From: Muraenolepis orangiensis
Taxonomy: Eukaryota; Chordata; Actinopteri; Gadiformes; Muraenolepididae
Assembly: GCA_027704905.1 (NCBI GenBank)
Contig: CM051000.1
Location: forward strand, 10,297,842-10,361,841
Length of the DNA stretch: 64,000 nucleotides
Reading direction: 5' to 3'
Positions 21,396-35,165 of this stretch are shown in pieces (position 1 is the first letter of the stretch; each line of letters starts with the position of its first letter). The notes under the pieces were generated by a model. The model was given only the letters and a program-made list of their open reading frames with translations. It ran no database searches and was not told the origin of the DNA. Position numbers and translations under genes: made by a program.

Positions 21396-24230
21396 GTTTA
21401 CATTCCACCGTCGGCAAACGCAGCGCTCGCGTCTGACGTCACCCACTCCGTCGTCGCGAGACTTCAGACACAGCACCCAGAACCATTCATCGCGATATCT
21501 GGGGACTTCAACCACATGACTCTGGCTGCAACACTGCCCACCTTCAAGCAGTTTGTGGACTGTCCCACCAGGGAAAACAAGATACTGGACCTGCTGTATG
21601 CCAATGTTAAGGAGGCATACAGCGCCACTGCCCTTCCTCCTCTTGGAAGGTCAGACCACAACCTCATCCACCTTCAGCCCCGGTATAGGCCTCTAGTCCA
21701 GCAGCTGCCTGTGACTGTGATGAGATGGTCACAGGAGGCCGTTGAGGACTTGCGGGACTGCTTTGAGTCAACAGATTGGGATTTCCTCTGTGATTTACAT
21801 GGAGAGGACCTTGATGATCTCACGGAATGCATAACAGGGTACATCAACTTCTGTGTGGACAGTGTTGTTCCCACAGAGACTGTACGCTGTTTCCCCAACA
21901 ACAAGCCGTGGGTCACCCGAGACATCAAGGTCCTGCTCAATGAGAAGAAGACGGCCTTCAGAGACGGGGACAGGGAGCAGATGAGGCGGGTTCAGAGGGA
22001 GCTGAAGGAGAGGATCCAGCAGGGCAAAGACAACTACTGGAGGAAGCTGGAGCACAAACTTAAGCAGAATAACCTGAAGGATGTGTGGAGTGGCATGAGG
22101 AGCATCACTGGCTACAAACAACCTGGTAGCCAGACAATAGGGGGGGGGGGGGTCCTAACCGGGCCAACAAGTTGAATTTGTTTTTCAAGAGATTCAATGA
22201 GTGGGCTCCAGTCTACCCCTCCACCAGCTCCTCTATAACCATTCCCCTCCAGCCCTCCAGCCCTGCTGTCCCCCCTCCCCCACCGTCCCTCTCCAGCGAC
22301 AACATACCTGTTCTCTCTCCCCCACCACTACCTCACCCCTCCCCCATCAACACAACAGAGACTCTTCTTGCCCCCACACACGGCACACAGACCTTCACAG
22401 CTGAGCAGGTGAGGAAATTGCTGTGCAGGCTCCACCCAGGCAAGGCTGCAGGTCCTGACGGCGTCAGCCCGAGGGTCCTCAAAACATGTGCTGCCCAGCT
22501 GAGTGGAGTCCTGCAGTACATCTTCAACCTGAGCATGAGACTGGAGAGGGTCCCTGTGCTGTGGAAGACATACTGCCTGGTGCCGGTTCCGAAGAAGGCA
22601 CGTCCCAGCACCTCAAACGACTACAGACCGGTGGCGCTGATGTCCCACGTGTCGAAGTCCTTTGAGAGGCTGGTCCTGTCGCTTCTTCGGCCCCTGGTCA
22701 GATCATCGCTGGACCCTCTTCAGTTTGCCTACCAGCCGAAACTGGGAGTGGAGGACGCCATCATCTTCCTGCTTCATCGTGCCTACGCCCACTTGGACAG
22801 ACCCGGGAGCACTGTGAGAATCATGTTTTTTGACTTCTCCAGTGCGTTCAACACCATCCAGCCTGCCCTGCTGGGGAATAAGCTGATGGCGATGAAGGTG
22901 GACTCTTCCCTGGTTTCCTGGATTACAGACTATTTGACGGGTCGTCCACAGTTTGTCAGACTGCAGGACTGTGTGTCTGACACTGTGGTCAGCAGCACTG
23001 GTGCTCCACAGGGAACGGTTCTTTCCCCATTCCTTTCACCCTGTACGCCTCAGACTTTCAGTTCAACTCAGAGTCCTGCCATCTGCAGAAGTTCTCGGAC
23101 GACTCTGCAGTTGTTTGTTGTGTCAGCGAGGGAAACGATGAGGAGTACAGGGCCGTGGACTCCTTCGTTGAGTGGTGTGAGCTGAACCACATGCACCTCA
23201 ACACAGACAAGACGAAGGAGATGGTGGTGGACTTCCGCAGGAGGAAATCTACCCCCACACCTATTTCCATCAAGGGTGTGTCCGCAGAAGTTGTTCAGGA
23301 ATATAAATACCTGGGAGTTCACCTGGACAACAAACTGGTCTGGGCCAAGAACTCTGAGGCTGTGTACAAGAAGGGCCAGAGCCGTCTCTACTTCCTGCGG
23401 AGGCTCCGGTCCTTCAACGTTTGTAACACAATGCTGAAGATGTTCTACCAGTCGGTGGTAGCCAGTGCCATCTTCTTCGGTGTCGTGTGCTGGGGAAGCA
23501 GGTTGAGGTCAGCAGACGCCAACAAGATCAGCAGAATCGTCAGGAAGGCTGGCGCTGTCCTGGGGGTCCAGCTGGACTCCTTGTTGGTGGTGTCTGAGAG
23601 GAGGATGCTGCGCAAGCTGCGTAGTATCCTTGACAACAACTCTCACCCTCTCCATCAGGTGCTGACCTCATACAGAAGCACCTTCAGCAACAGACTCATT
23701 CCACCCAGGTGTACCACAGAACGCCACAGGAAGTCCTTTCTTCCTGTGGCCATCAGTCTCTATAATTCATCTACCTCGGGTCGTGAGAGGGACAGTGGAG
23801 ACTCAGTGACCTGAAGTCAACGCACTGTGTTATTATTTTTTGGTCAACGCACTGTAAATCCTTTCACTGTCATTTTGCACTGTAAAGTAAATTTCACTTT
23901 TCACTTTTCACATGTCACTTTTTCAGTTTTTTTTTTTAGTATTTTATTACTGCCAATTTGCGCTATACGTATTGTTGTATATTGTATATACCTATGTATT
24001 ACTGTAAAAATACTGTAAATTGTGCAATTCATCTGTCGATACATTTAGATTTCATTTAGATTTCATTTAGTTATTTAGTTTAGTTTAGTTTAGTTTAGTT
24101 TGTTGTTATTTAGTTTTTAGGTATTAGTATATTGTGTGTGCATTTATTCCCCCTGTTTCAACTGTTGCACCTTAATTTCCCTCGGGATAAATAAAGTCAT
24201 CTTGAATCTTGAATCTTGAATCTTGAACAG
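21396..24230 (+). mobile_element. Rex1/Babar-like LINE, 5'-truncated
   Basis: 2.8-kb insertion inside the minisatellite. It begins in the middle of the endonuclease domain, contains reverse transcriptase and C-terminal region, then a 3' UTR with ACTGTAAAGTAAATTTCACT, and closes with CTTAATTTCCCTCGGGATAA, AATAAAG and a tail of TCTTGAA repeats (24203-24229). It is the best-preserved retroelement of the window. Confidence 0.85.
21397..23814 (+). pseudogene. Rex1-like LINE ORF2: endonuclease C-terminus and reverse transcriptase
   Basis: The first frame (from about 21397 through 21516-22175) has VYIPPSAN, ISGDFNHM (about 21495-21520) and GRSDHNLIHL (about 21645-21680), the end of an apurinic-type endonuclease. 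A shift at a G10-11 run (22141-22151) leads to the second frame with AAGPDGVSPRVLK (about 22445), NDYRPVALMSHV, FAYQPKLGVEDAI, FFDFSSAFNTIQP (catalytic Asp near 22832) and STGAPQGTVLSPF (about 22990-23030). A one-base loss near 23033 moves it to the third frame with KFSDDSAVV (catalytic pair, 23092-23110), the thumb region KYLGVHLDNKL (about 23305-23335) and a C-terminus ending at the 23812 stop. Only two shifts are visible, one at a homopolymer that may be a sequencing error, so decay is mild. Clade naming rests on motif resemblance. Confidence 0.8.
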
Positions 24231-24231
24231 T

Positions 24232-24650
24232 ATAAAGACAGTCCTATGACTATGAACTGTAACAACATGAACAGTAACAAGACATAGTCCTACGACTATG
24301 ACAGCATTTATACTTACTAACTAATTTATCCTTAAAGATTTCAGTTAACAATAAAAAGATGAACAGTAACAACAGCAACAAGACATAGTCTTATGACTAT
24401 GAACAGTTACAAGATGAACAGCAACAACCGTAAAAAGACATAGTCCAACGACTATGAACAGTAACAAGACATCATCCTATGACTATGAAGAGTTACAAGA
24501 TGACCAGTAAAAGTAACAAGACGTAGTCCTATGACTGAACAGTAACAATACATAGTCCTATGAGTATGCACAGTAACAAGATGAACAGTTACAACGATAA
24601 CAAGACATAGTCCTATGACTATGAACAGTAAAAAGATGCCATAGTCCCAA
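24232..24650. repeat. Hairpin minisatellite, right part
   Basis: About nine degenerate units with the core GACATAGTCCTATGACTATG followed by AACAGTAACAAGATGAACAG and variants, interrupted at about 24305-24355 by unrelated AT-rich sequence. Continues the array at 21219-21395. Confidence 0.85.
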
Positions 24651-25147
24651 TAAACCCAGACATTTTCGATGACTTGAATAAGTGCTTCAACTTTCAAATA
24701 ATAAATGTATTGCTCCTTATTTAAATCAGTGGCAGAAAGCTCTTAAAATCATAACATAAGTCATCATAACAGTGTTCCAGATCACATCATAGCAATTAAG
24801 AACCATGCCTGTGTTTTTTGGCGGATGTATTCCTCGCTCTTTAGACGGAAACATTCATTTCATATACTTCAACTCCTTATATTAAATATACCGGGTGCTT
24901 TGTAATCAGATGTCGCTTTAAGTTGGCTGGCTTCATTGGCACCAAAAGACGCATGACGCACATTGGTCTCCCGTCGCTGAATAATTGTCATTGATTTTTC
25001 CCAATTGAGCTTGTTTGGGCTTAGCTTGACTCGACGATGTGGACTGACCAGACTGAATGTTATTTTTATTTTTTAATTGTACAAATGATTTTGCTGTCCC
25101 CCTGGCTATGGCCCACGGGAAACTGGGGCCCAGTTTGAAAACCCCTG

Positions 25148-25576
25148 GTTTCAAATAACTAAATATTCCTGGTGATACATTTACCTATTTACCTTAAATC
25201 TTAAATCTTTACCTTAAAAATAAACATTTCACAAGGATAACACCTAACACATCACCTAAGCAGGCTATGTATGGAGGCGTATGGTGGGTGGGTTGGTCGG
25301 CTGTAGCCTCCCTGTCACACAATTAGCATTCGGGTACATATCATATGCGTCGCCAGCTGTGAGCAACGCGCGTATGTGCCGTCTCGCTGAAAACACAACT
25401 GATGCCGACCAGCCCACATCCACCTTTATGTGTGCCATATGTCGGTCACATCTGTGTCTGCCACGGCCAGTGAAGAGGAATATCATTCAAGGACCTCTCA
25501 CAGTATAAAGTCCCTGCTCAGAGCCAAATGGATTTGTACCGGCTCAGTAAAGCAAGTGCTACTGCTTGTTAGCACA
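25148..25576. other. Unassigned stretch
   Basis: Nothing recognised. Confidence 0.5.
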
Positions 25577-25595
25577 TATATATATATATATATAC

Positions 25596-25631
<36 letters not shown>
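25577..25631. repeat. (AT)n microsatellite
   Basis: AT repeats with one CGGT interruption near 25595. Confidence 0.95.
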
Positions 25632-26429
25632 CATTACTTGCTTGGTGATTTGTTGGCCAGTTAATAATGAATTGTTGGGGAGATATTTTATATAAGAGAT
25701 TCAAAGAGCTCTATGCTCTATGCTTGCTAACTTTCTTTTTATTTTTTTTGCCCTCATAGCATAGCAACAACGCAGTTAGCCCTCTTAGCTTGCACGCTTG
25801 TATGGCCGTGGTAGTATGTGACGTGACCCACATTTGATGGTGGTTACACAGCCCCCCTCTAATAGGGGGGGGGGGAGGAGGAGGGCGGAGGAGGAGCTTA
25901 GAAGGCCCTGTGTTCACTCTCATTCAGAACACCAGTCAGTCTGTCACTCGTAGACGATTAGCCTCAGTCTGGAGGGGTCGGCCGCTCCCTTCCTCTGCCG
26001 CCCGTGGACATCACGACCCACTTGAGATGATTGTGTCTTTAGGCTGATCAAAACGGATTGCTTGAGGACTCCTCGCCCTCCCTCCATCGCCTTGTGTTCA
26101 CCTGTTGGCTGTTGTCCGATGTCCACATGATTTAAAGCCTTGATTCTTTATAGTTTTTCAATTTTCCGTGTGTCGTCTAAAAATAGCAGATGAGACCCAG
26201 TTGGCTGTGCGGCCATGTGGGTTGGAGGGAATGTGTGCGTCAGTTATCAATCACTCAACTGAAATCCGTTGAAACGGCGGAGGACGGGGACGGGGGACGG
26301 GGAGCATACATGAAGAACAGCACGCCACCCGCCTGAAACCGCCGTCGTCAGGCTTCAGGCAGCCCATGCACTTTGAATGGCAGATGCAACCAGCTAGGGC
26401 CTAGAGCCTGTTTTTATACAAATACCCCT
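25632..26429. other. Unassigned stretch, partly GC-rich
   Basis: Contains a G10 run followed by AGGAGGAGG (about 25866-25895) and moderately CpG-containing sequence near 25960-26320. No gene recognised. Confidence 0.4.
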
Positions 26430-26985
26430 GAGCCAGCCAAGTGAGACCCCCCCCCCCCTACCCACCTCCCACCCCATCTTAAAAACAACCCCCCGGGAGA
26501 AGGTGGGGGGGGGGGGGAGCGGTTTTGTTTGTAAAAAAGCATGTGATGTGAAGACCCTGAAGGATATGTTTTACTCTTCCCCTTTATTTTACCCCTCCCC
26601 CGCCCCCCCAGCATCCTCCGCTTGTAAACCCCTCTCTACCCATAAAAAAAACCCACCCCCACCTCTCTCTACACCACCACGTTTGGGGGCGCGGGGGGGG
26701 GAGGGGGGGGTCCTTAACCCCTCCCCTCCTTCCTGTGGGAAATCCATTGAGCTCGCTAGCAGCCGTCTGAAAGCGAGGATGCGCCGGTGCTGCCACTTAG
26801 GCCGTATAATTTACATGTGTGTGGTGTGTAAGGCATCCCCAGCCCCTCCTCCGCACCCCTGCGCAAATGCAGCCTACAGTGTCTGTTTTTATGCTGCCAC
26901 TCCTCCCCTCTCCTCCCCTCCCTTCTCCTCCCCTCTCCTCTCCTCCCTTCTCCTCCCCTCCCTTCTCCTCCCCTGCCCCCAACCC
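26430..26985. repeat. C/G homopolymer and CCTCTCC low-complexity block
   Basis: Has a C11 run near 26449, G12-13 near 26506, C/A-rich tracts, a G-rich stretch near 26692-26711, then CTCCCCTCTC-type repeats at about 26895-26975. Frames across it are simple translations of the repeats. Confidence 0.8.
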
Positions 26986-27539
26986 CCAGCTCAATGTCAG
27001 GGTTTCCATCATGGCCCCTGCCGGAGCCCTGACCCCCACAAAGGCTAAACACAAGAGGGGACAGGGGGATCTTTATTTTTTTAACTCTGCCGTATTCAAA
27101 AGAAGTCCCAGGGCGTCCCTTCGATATGAATGGGCCGTGTGTTTAGCAAGAGTACGTGACAAAGGCCGGCTGTGTGCAGTGTCTCATTGGAAGGCGGCGG
27201 TTGGGCAAGATAGGCGGCGGCTTTTGCTGTGTTCGTTGGCCTCTTTTGTGGTCCGCTTTTACCGTTTGCTCCGATGGCTTGAGATAATTCCTTTTTCTTT
27301 TGCTGAAACAGTTAACACTTGGCCCCAAAGTGAACCGCACGCAATACTTGAATGAAAAGTATGGATCGTGGTCGAATTAAAAACCTGCCCTTTCGATGCG
27401 CCGTTTTTCACACAGTTATTCACTATATTTTTATCCACAGGTAGTGCGCCTACTGAACTTCTGGGAGTGCGGCCGCTATCATAACAGTGCTATCCATATT
27501 ACATAACACTATCATACTTCTTTCAGTCATTATTTTTAT
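26986..27539. other. Unassigned stretch
   Basis: Open frames exist (for example 26819-27355) but show no domain. Confidence 0.4.
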
Positions 27540-27637
27540 TGTGCACAATAGTTGTATAGTATAGTGTATTGAGATAGTTCATACTGCGAGAGGGAATGGG
27601 GAGTAAGCATTCCATTGAACATATTTTGAAGACCATA
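27540..27637 (+). mobile_element. LINE 3'-end fragment, inverted orientation
   Basis: Contains GAGAGGGAATGGGGAGTAAG and CATTCCATTGAAC, the reverse complement of the block at 191, 15814 and 44495. The tail is lost. Confidence 0.55.
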
Positions 27638-28259
27638 TAAAAATTGTTACCATTATTGGGACGTAGATTCCGATTCCTCTGGCACAAACAGGTTCAATTT
27701 CATATTTTAACAATATTTTGTATAAAAAAACAATAAGGAACACTGTAAGAAATGCAATGCTAACAAAAAAGCACTGTATTATTCAGACCTTCTCAAATTG
27801 AATATGCAGACCTTTCTCTTAATCTTTCATTAGCCAAGTCAGCATTTTTATTTTGGAAAACAAAACTCTCTCCTCAATGGTTTGCTTTAAACATTCATTT
27901 GGCCAAATAGCAAATAGTGAATGTGAATGGATTGTATTTGATTTAGTGTAGGAATCAAGGAATAATTCATTTTAAAAGTCCATTTCTATTAATTATGGTT
28001 ACGCCAAAACCCTTTCTGAGTAGGGTAAGTAGCCTTCTTCAAAAAACTAACAAATAAGTTCTTTGAGGACAATCTTTTTTTATGCTCAATGCAATTTCAG
28101 TTTGATGACTGAACGCTCCATTAGTGAAGACCACCGAGGTCTCCATGGAGACTGGACATCAGAATTCCGATTGCAAATGTATTCCGGACAGAACAGAATT
28201 AAAATGACGTCTGAGCAATCGCACAAGGTTCACGTTGCCGTCCTCTTCAGATCATCACG
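27638..28259. other. Unassigned stretch
   Basis: Nothing recognised. Confidence 0.5.
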
Positions 28260-28630
28260 CAACAATAACATACAGTTAAGTGTACACCACAGGGGGGGAC
28301 AGCAGCACAGAATCGCGACAGGCAAAAAACAACATAAGAACCAAACTCCTAGTTCCCTCAGGAAGTGGCCCTGTTCAGGACTCCTATGGCTAAGGGTCAT
28401 AGGCTTGTACCTAAATGGTGTACCTGCGTCCAGAGGGCAGTACAGTGAAGAGACGATGGAGTGGCCGTGTGACGTCCTGTGCTATTGTCCGGAGACCAAT
28501 TATCTAAGCAGCAGTGCTGGTTATGCCTGTGAGTTGGACCTGGTTTGTGATAGAGAGCTTGTTAAAGAAACAGGTGGACATCTAGAGCAGGTTGTGTTGG
28601 ACAGTACTTTGGTAGAGCAGCAGTAGGAGG
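28260..28630 (-). pseudogene. LINE ORF2 C-terminal relic
   Basis: Read on the minus strand, the frame gives FFNKLSITNQVQLTGI (about 28540-28590) and VTRPLHRLFTVLPSGRRYTI (about 28415-28475), the conserved end of many fish LINE ORF2 proteins (HPLH...LLPSGRRY). Several stops lie between. No RT core or 3' tail found nearby. The overlapping 187-codon plus-strand frame is its antisense. Confidence 0.6.
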
Positions 28631-29917
<1,287 letters not shown>

Positions 29918-30003
29918 TAGGTATGAACAACAGAGACACTGTGTGAGATTTTGACCTTGTCAGCAAACACTAGAGAGAGGAGTGGTGTGTCCATGTGCAT
30001 GTT

Positions 30004-30006
<3 letters not shown>

Positions 30007-30050
<44 letters not shown>
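30007..30050. repeat. (GT)n microsatellite
   Basis: About 22 GT units, followed by imperfect GTGTGTATG sequence to about 30145. Confidence 0.95.
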
Positions 30051-30052
<2 letters not shown>

Positions 30053-31451
30053 TCCTGTTTGCATGTGTGTGTATGTGCGTGCATGTGTGTCTGCATCAAT
30101 ACATGTTTGTGTGTGCATACATCTGTCGGTGTGTGCATGCATGCGTGTTCATGTGGCAGGGAGGCTGCAGGATGAGTGTGTTGCCTGCAGATGCATTGGT
30201 ATCAGACCCAGGATGAATCCTCAATGACAGTGCCTCGGTTGGTAGCCAATGCTACCTCCCGCCAGAGGTAGAAAATCCAGTCAACCGAATCATGTTGGCC
30301 ATTGTGGGGATGTTTGGTTGATGACTCTGCTAATAGGTCTCATTGATTGGACAAATCAACTGTGATTCTATTACATCACTAATGCAAGCTGATCTGATTC
30401 ACGATTAATAAACAAATGAATGCTCTAAACAGTCAATCTAATTAAACCTTATCAAATCAATGAATCAATAGATAAATGCTAAAAGCTTCCTTAATATTTT
30501 CACCAGTATTTCCTTGCCGGGACACACCCAGTTCAGCAAGCAATTGTTCTGTTCATGCTGGCTGCATAACCAAAGACTCTCCATTTTAATCTGTACACTA
30601 TTCTTCATTATGTCCCAAAGCTAACCTTGTGCTGTTTAGCTTCTTGGACTTCCAATCCCTCATTCATTCGAGGATTTACTGCTACATACTTACTAATCAG
30701 ATGGACCGTATTTAGCGCTGTACGTCATGTGGATGCGCAGAGCATTGATCTGTAACATGATCCACACACGGCTGGAGGGAACCCACACTCAGCTACCACT
30801 CAGTGGTGAACATATGTCCATGGCCAGCTTTAACCAGTGTGCACTCTGTAACCACTAGAGGACAAGGGCTATAAATCCACTGTCACACATAGATTTCATA
30901 GAGTTTTGTAATATTTTCTAGATATTTGGGAACGGTTGAGATTGGAGAGTCGCAGGGGCTCATTCCCAAAACGGTGCTGTTCATATCAGCGCGGTGTGTC
31001 TCCACCACGTGGTCGCATGTGCTGCTTCCTGGGGGAAATCCAGCACTCATTCTAGCAGTTCCTAAGCACCAAAAACCAAAAATGGCGATCCGCATGATCC
31101 TTTACCAAGTGAGGCTAGCATGGTAGCCAGGGCTGCGCGCCACGATTCTCCCTGCCACTCGCCATAGCCGTCTTCCCCGCATCGGTGTGTCAGCGCTCTG
31201 CTCAGGATAGCTTAGCAGCCACTATAGATTGGAATGAAACCAATTACCGGGGGGTGAGCGGGGTAGGGGGGTAGGGGGGTAGGAGGGGAGGGGGGAGGGG
31301 GAGAAAGAGACCTGTACTTGGGAGCATGAACTATGCGTGGCGGCGTTAATGTCATATTTGCAAGCTGGCACCGCCGTATTACGAGCTCACCTCACCTCAT
31401 ATCTTGAGCGGTTACAAGAGGTTTGGATTACGGTTATTACTTGTTCACGTT
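30051..31451. other. Unassigned stretch
   Basis: Includes a G-rich block near 31247-31306 (repeats of GTAGGGGGG). No gene recognised. Confidence 0.5.
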
Positions 31452-31613
<162 letters not shown>

Positions 31614-32461
31614 GGCATGAGATCACGATCAAGAGCAATGTCAGTCGAGGAGTCATCCTAAAGTGACCTTTATTCAAATAACTAGGGCTTTATTTTCTGC
31701 TGTGAGCATTGCTCATGACACACTCATACTGTTTGCCTAATTGTAATACGTCTGTTCATCTATAAATATAAATATGTGTTTATATATATACATATGTGTA
31801 TATATACTGTATATGTATATATATATGTATATGTATACATTTATATACTGTATATATATAAAAAATATATATACATTTAAATATATATATACACACAAAC
31901 GTACGTACTAAAGTTATGCAAACTCAATGACTATTAGAAGCTCATAATATTACAAGACAACCACAGTGTGGTCGTCTGACAGCATTTTATTTGAAAAAAA
32001 ACTAACAAAACAAACAAAATATATATATAAAGAAATCTTCAAACGGTGACCCACTTCTATGTGCAATTCCACTGGACACTGGACCTGACACTAATGACAA
32101 GTGAACAGACACAAGAAAAGTCCCTCTGGGCAGAGGGGGTAGGGGGGGGGGGGGGGGGGAATGTATTGCAGAGCACACCGCCATCATTAGGGGAAGCAGC
32201 AGGGGACACGAGCCACCCAGATCACCACCAACCAGCAGCCTTCCACACCTTGTGAGCCACCACAGCTCTGGAGGGAACACAGTAGCGCAGTCACACAACA
32301 CAACCCACCGCTCACACAACCCACCTTCATTTAAATGCCATCAGGCCAAGTTCTAGTGTCAACAACGGGAAGGTTTCCACTCCCCTGAAACCGACACCCA
32401 GACCATCTCTGTCCGTTTGTTGTTTTTGTTTACGACAGGGACAAATTTGTCGTAATAACGC

Positions 32462-32462
<1 letters not shown>
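31614..32462. other. Unassigned stretch with TA-rich block and G18 run
   Basis: 31770-31895 is TATATATAC/ATATGTGTA low-complexity sequence. 32142-32159 is an uninterrupted run of 18 G. Otherwise nothing recognised. Confidence 0.6.

Positions 32463-32517
<55 letters not shown>
32463..32517. repeat. (GT)n microsatellite
   Basis: About 26 GT units. Confidence 0.97.
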
Positions 32518-32518
<1 letters not shown>

Positions 32519-33359
32519 GAAGGTCAGGGGCACCGAAAAATACAGTGTCGCTTCACAGACCACAAAGAGATGTCTCTGCAAGTCCTTTGAAATGACCGGG
32601 GGCAGTAGTATACACACTGAGCTGAGAGGAATGCGAGGTGGTTTGGGCATAAGGTAATACCGGTGCATTTTTTTAATTACATTTCCGATGATGATGTAAT
32701 ACAGTGCTCTCTGCTTCTGCATAATTGTCTTTTGATTAGGAGAATGGAGGAGTTATCTGATTTCACCTTACTTAGCAGGACGGAAAAGAGTGCGATATAA
32801 TCTATCTCTGTATGCCCCGAGCGGCCATTTGTGTCCATTATAATATGATGTCACTGTGTTTAGGCTTCCTTTGAATGCTATTAGCAGAGACACAAGCAGG
32901 CACGCCGTCAGGGCTGCATGTTCATAGCAACTGGCAATTGGCATCAAGAGATTGTGTGATATGCTACTATGCATTTTGCTTAAAATGTAACATACATACA
33001 TCTCAAACGATTTAGATTTTGATCTATTTTAGGGTTTTACTGAATAAGAATTTGGCCTATATGATTTTTATATTTTGTGTATATATATATAAATCTATAT
33101 ATATTGTGTGTATAAAAATACAGTATATGAAATGCTTCCAAGGCTAGCAAAAGACCCTTCCTTGTCAGCCCCATAGTTGTAAGCTAGCGCTAAAGGGTAT
33201 TATTGGCTTCAAACAACTGTTTGGGGTCACCAACAGCTGCCTAATGCCTTACATATGCTCAGCAGAATCCAAAAACAATGGGCCACTTAAACACATAGGA
33301 TTATAACCACGAAAAATACCAATCTTTATACCTAGTAGATTGTCTTTACATCTTATTTA
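32518..33359. other. Unassigned stretch
   Basis: Nothing recognised; a short TA-rich tract at 33078-33130. Confidence 0.5.
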
Positions 33360-33505
33360 ACCACTGTCAATTATATTTTACCATGCACTTTACTGCAACA
33401 TTTGCAATCTGGTTAGATGCCAAATCATTTTTTCTGTACTGTACTTGTGCTGTGCAATGACAATAAATTTGAATCTAATCTAATCTAATCTAATCTTGTT
33501 TAGAT
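33360..33505 (+). mobile_element. LINE 3' end with (AATCT)n tail
   Basis: Shares ACCATGCACTTTACTGCAAC and CTGGTTAGATGCCAAAT with 52262-52392, then CAATGACAATAAATTTGAAT followed by (CTAAT)n at 33472-33495. A truncated retrotransposon end without coding sequence. Confidence 0.7.
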
Positions 33506-34828
33506 TAGATCTTGTAGAGCGCTGGCCGTTTGTCTGGCAGCATCCAAAAGTGAAACTATCCCCAGGTGGAATGATATTGGTGGCACAGATTTGTAGTCGG
33601 GACGGACTAGGAGGAATTCATCGGAGATTTGAGCTGATATTGAATTGCATCACTAGTGTGGCAGCAGCAGCAGCAGCAGCAGCAGCGCAGCGGTGTTTGA
33701 CAGGTGCTCGGGAGTAATATAGCGACAGAGATGGAAATGTGTTGCTATTGAATTTCTATGAGCATCTTCAGAGCACCAGAACAATTACTGGTGTTGTTTT
33801 TCTTCTCTCTTAGCGCCGTGGGGATCAGGGAATAGAACAGTCCGACGTCTACACCACATGTCTGTGGCGACAAATGCAAATGAGAGCTGTGGGCCTGTTA
33901 TTGACCCACAAGCAGGAAGAGTGTCGATTTGTTCTTTTTTAATTAGGAGTTTAACAAATGTATTTTGGCATTCAATAAAACAGAAGCAGTTTTTTAAATT
34001 GATTTATGTGCAATAAAGTGATGCTATTCCAACGACTTGGGTTGTATAGACTCTTTAATTGTTGCTTGTACTTCTTGAAGGATTGCACTCGTGATAACAT
34101 TACTAACGATTATAGTTCATTTGTTTATTGTGGGTGTGAGCAAGTGGGATATCACACTAAAAAGATGAGGTATAGGGAATCATTTAAAATGGTATTACTC
34201 AGCTATGGTGTTTCTACACATACGCCTACATCAAGGATGTAGGAGTCAAGGATGATCAAAATCAAAAATGCATCATATTTATAAAGAGTCACACAATCAC
34301 TGCTCAGGTAGCCTCTCTTTCAGGTATAGGATGTTGCACGGTGCTTGCACACACCAAGCCCCTTCTGGTGAAACTACAAAATCCATTAAAACCCTATCAT
34401 TAATTTATTTCAAGAAACAGTGATTTAGATGGAATAAACGTGTTCATATTTAATATTGATGCCTCCTGTAGAATTTCTCTTTTGGCGCCCAGGCCATGTG
34501 TCTTGCGGTAGACTGCCACATTAATGTTGCATGGGTTTTCAGTACACAACATTTACCTCAAGCTTAAGGATTGGGGATTGGGCTCTCCAGTCAGCGGTGA
34601 CTGGGCCAGGCCAGCGGAGTGGAACTGTGACCCACTAATCGCCGGTCCATTGCGCACAGGAGGACACATTTAGAAATGACCATCATCTCTGTCTGGTCCC
34701 GTTTCCGTGGTACCACTACTGTACCGTGGCTGGCTTCACGGTGAACAGAGGAATGCACTGTGTTATTTTAGTACACCCATTTGGTGTGTGTTGGGTGCAA
34801 GGGAGGGACATTGCATAGGACAGAGAAT
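33506..34828. other. Unassigned stretch with a (GCA)n run
   Basis: 33661-33687 is nine GCA units. Otherwise nothing recognised. Confidence 0.5.
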
Positions 34829-35165
34829 GGAGGGGTGGTGGTGGTGGTGGTGGTGGTGGTGGTGGGTGGGGTTGGGTGGTTTGGTGGAGTAGCCAGGGGA
34901 GGTCTTCACTATGCGTGGGTGGGCCGGGCTCACTTACATCTGCCATGGGAAAAAACAATATTTTTTCCAATTACCAACCAGAAACTGAACATGGTGTGTT
35001 ATTCTGAAAGAGAGACAGAGTGGGGCGAGAGATGGAGGGGTGGGAGAGAGTGAGAGAGAAACAGAGAGAGAGAGGGAGACTGAGAGAGGGGGGGCAAGAG
35101 AAGGAAGGGCGGAGAGAGAGAAAGTGGGGGAGAAAGAAAGAGAAGGGGTGGGAGAGAGGGAGAGC
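34829..35165. repeat. (TGG)n run and GA-rich low-complexity block
   Basis: About 12 TGG units at 34829-34865. From about 35005 to 35165 the plus strand is almost all A and G (GAGAGAGAAACAGAGAGAG-type). Confidence 0.85.

Larger units (their letters stand above)
20931..25147. mobile_element. Probable decayed hAT element split by a LINE
   Basis: The left side reads TTTCAAACTTCAAACTTTTT then GGGGCCAGGGACCCC. The right side reads CTGGGGCCCAGTTTGAAAAC then CCCTG, roughly its inverse, as in fish hAT elements with CAGGGGTTTTCAAACT-like ends. No matching 8-bp target copies could be settled. The interior holds a minisatellite and a LINE; without the LINE the element is about 1.4 kb. No transposase found. 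Confidence 0.4.

Noticed and set aside
21516..22175. Independent gene of 219 codons
   Set aside because: It is the endonuclease end and linker of the Rex1-like LINE, continuing after a frameshift in the next frame.
26430..27360. CpG island promoter with a coding exon
   Set aside because: GC content comes mostly from homopolymers and CCTCTCC repeats; frames here have no domain.
28063..28626. 187-codon plus-strand ORF as a host gene
   Set aside because: Its right half is antisense to a LINE C-terminal relic and it has no domain of its own.
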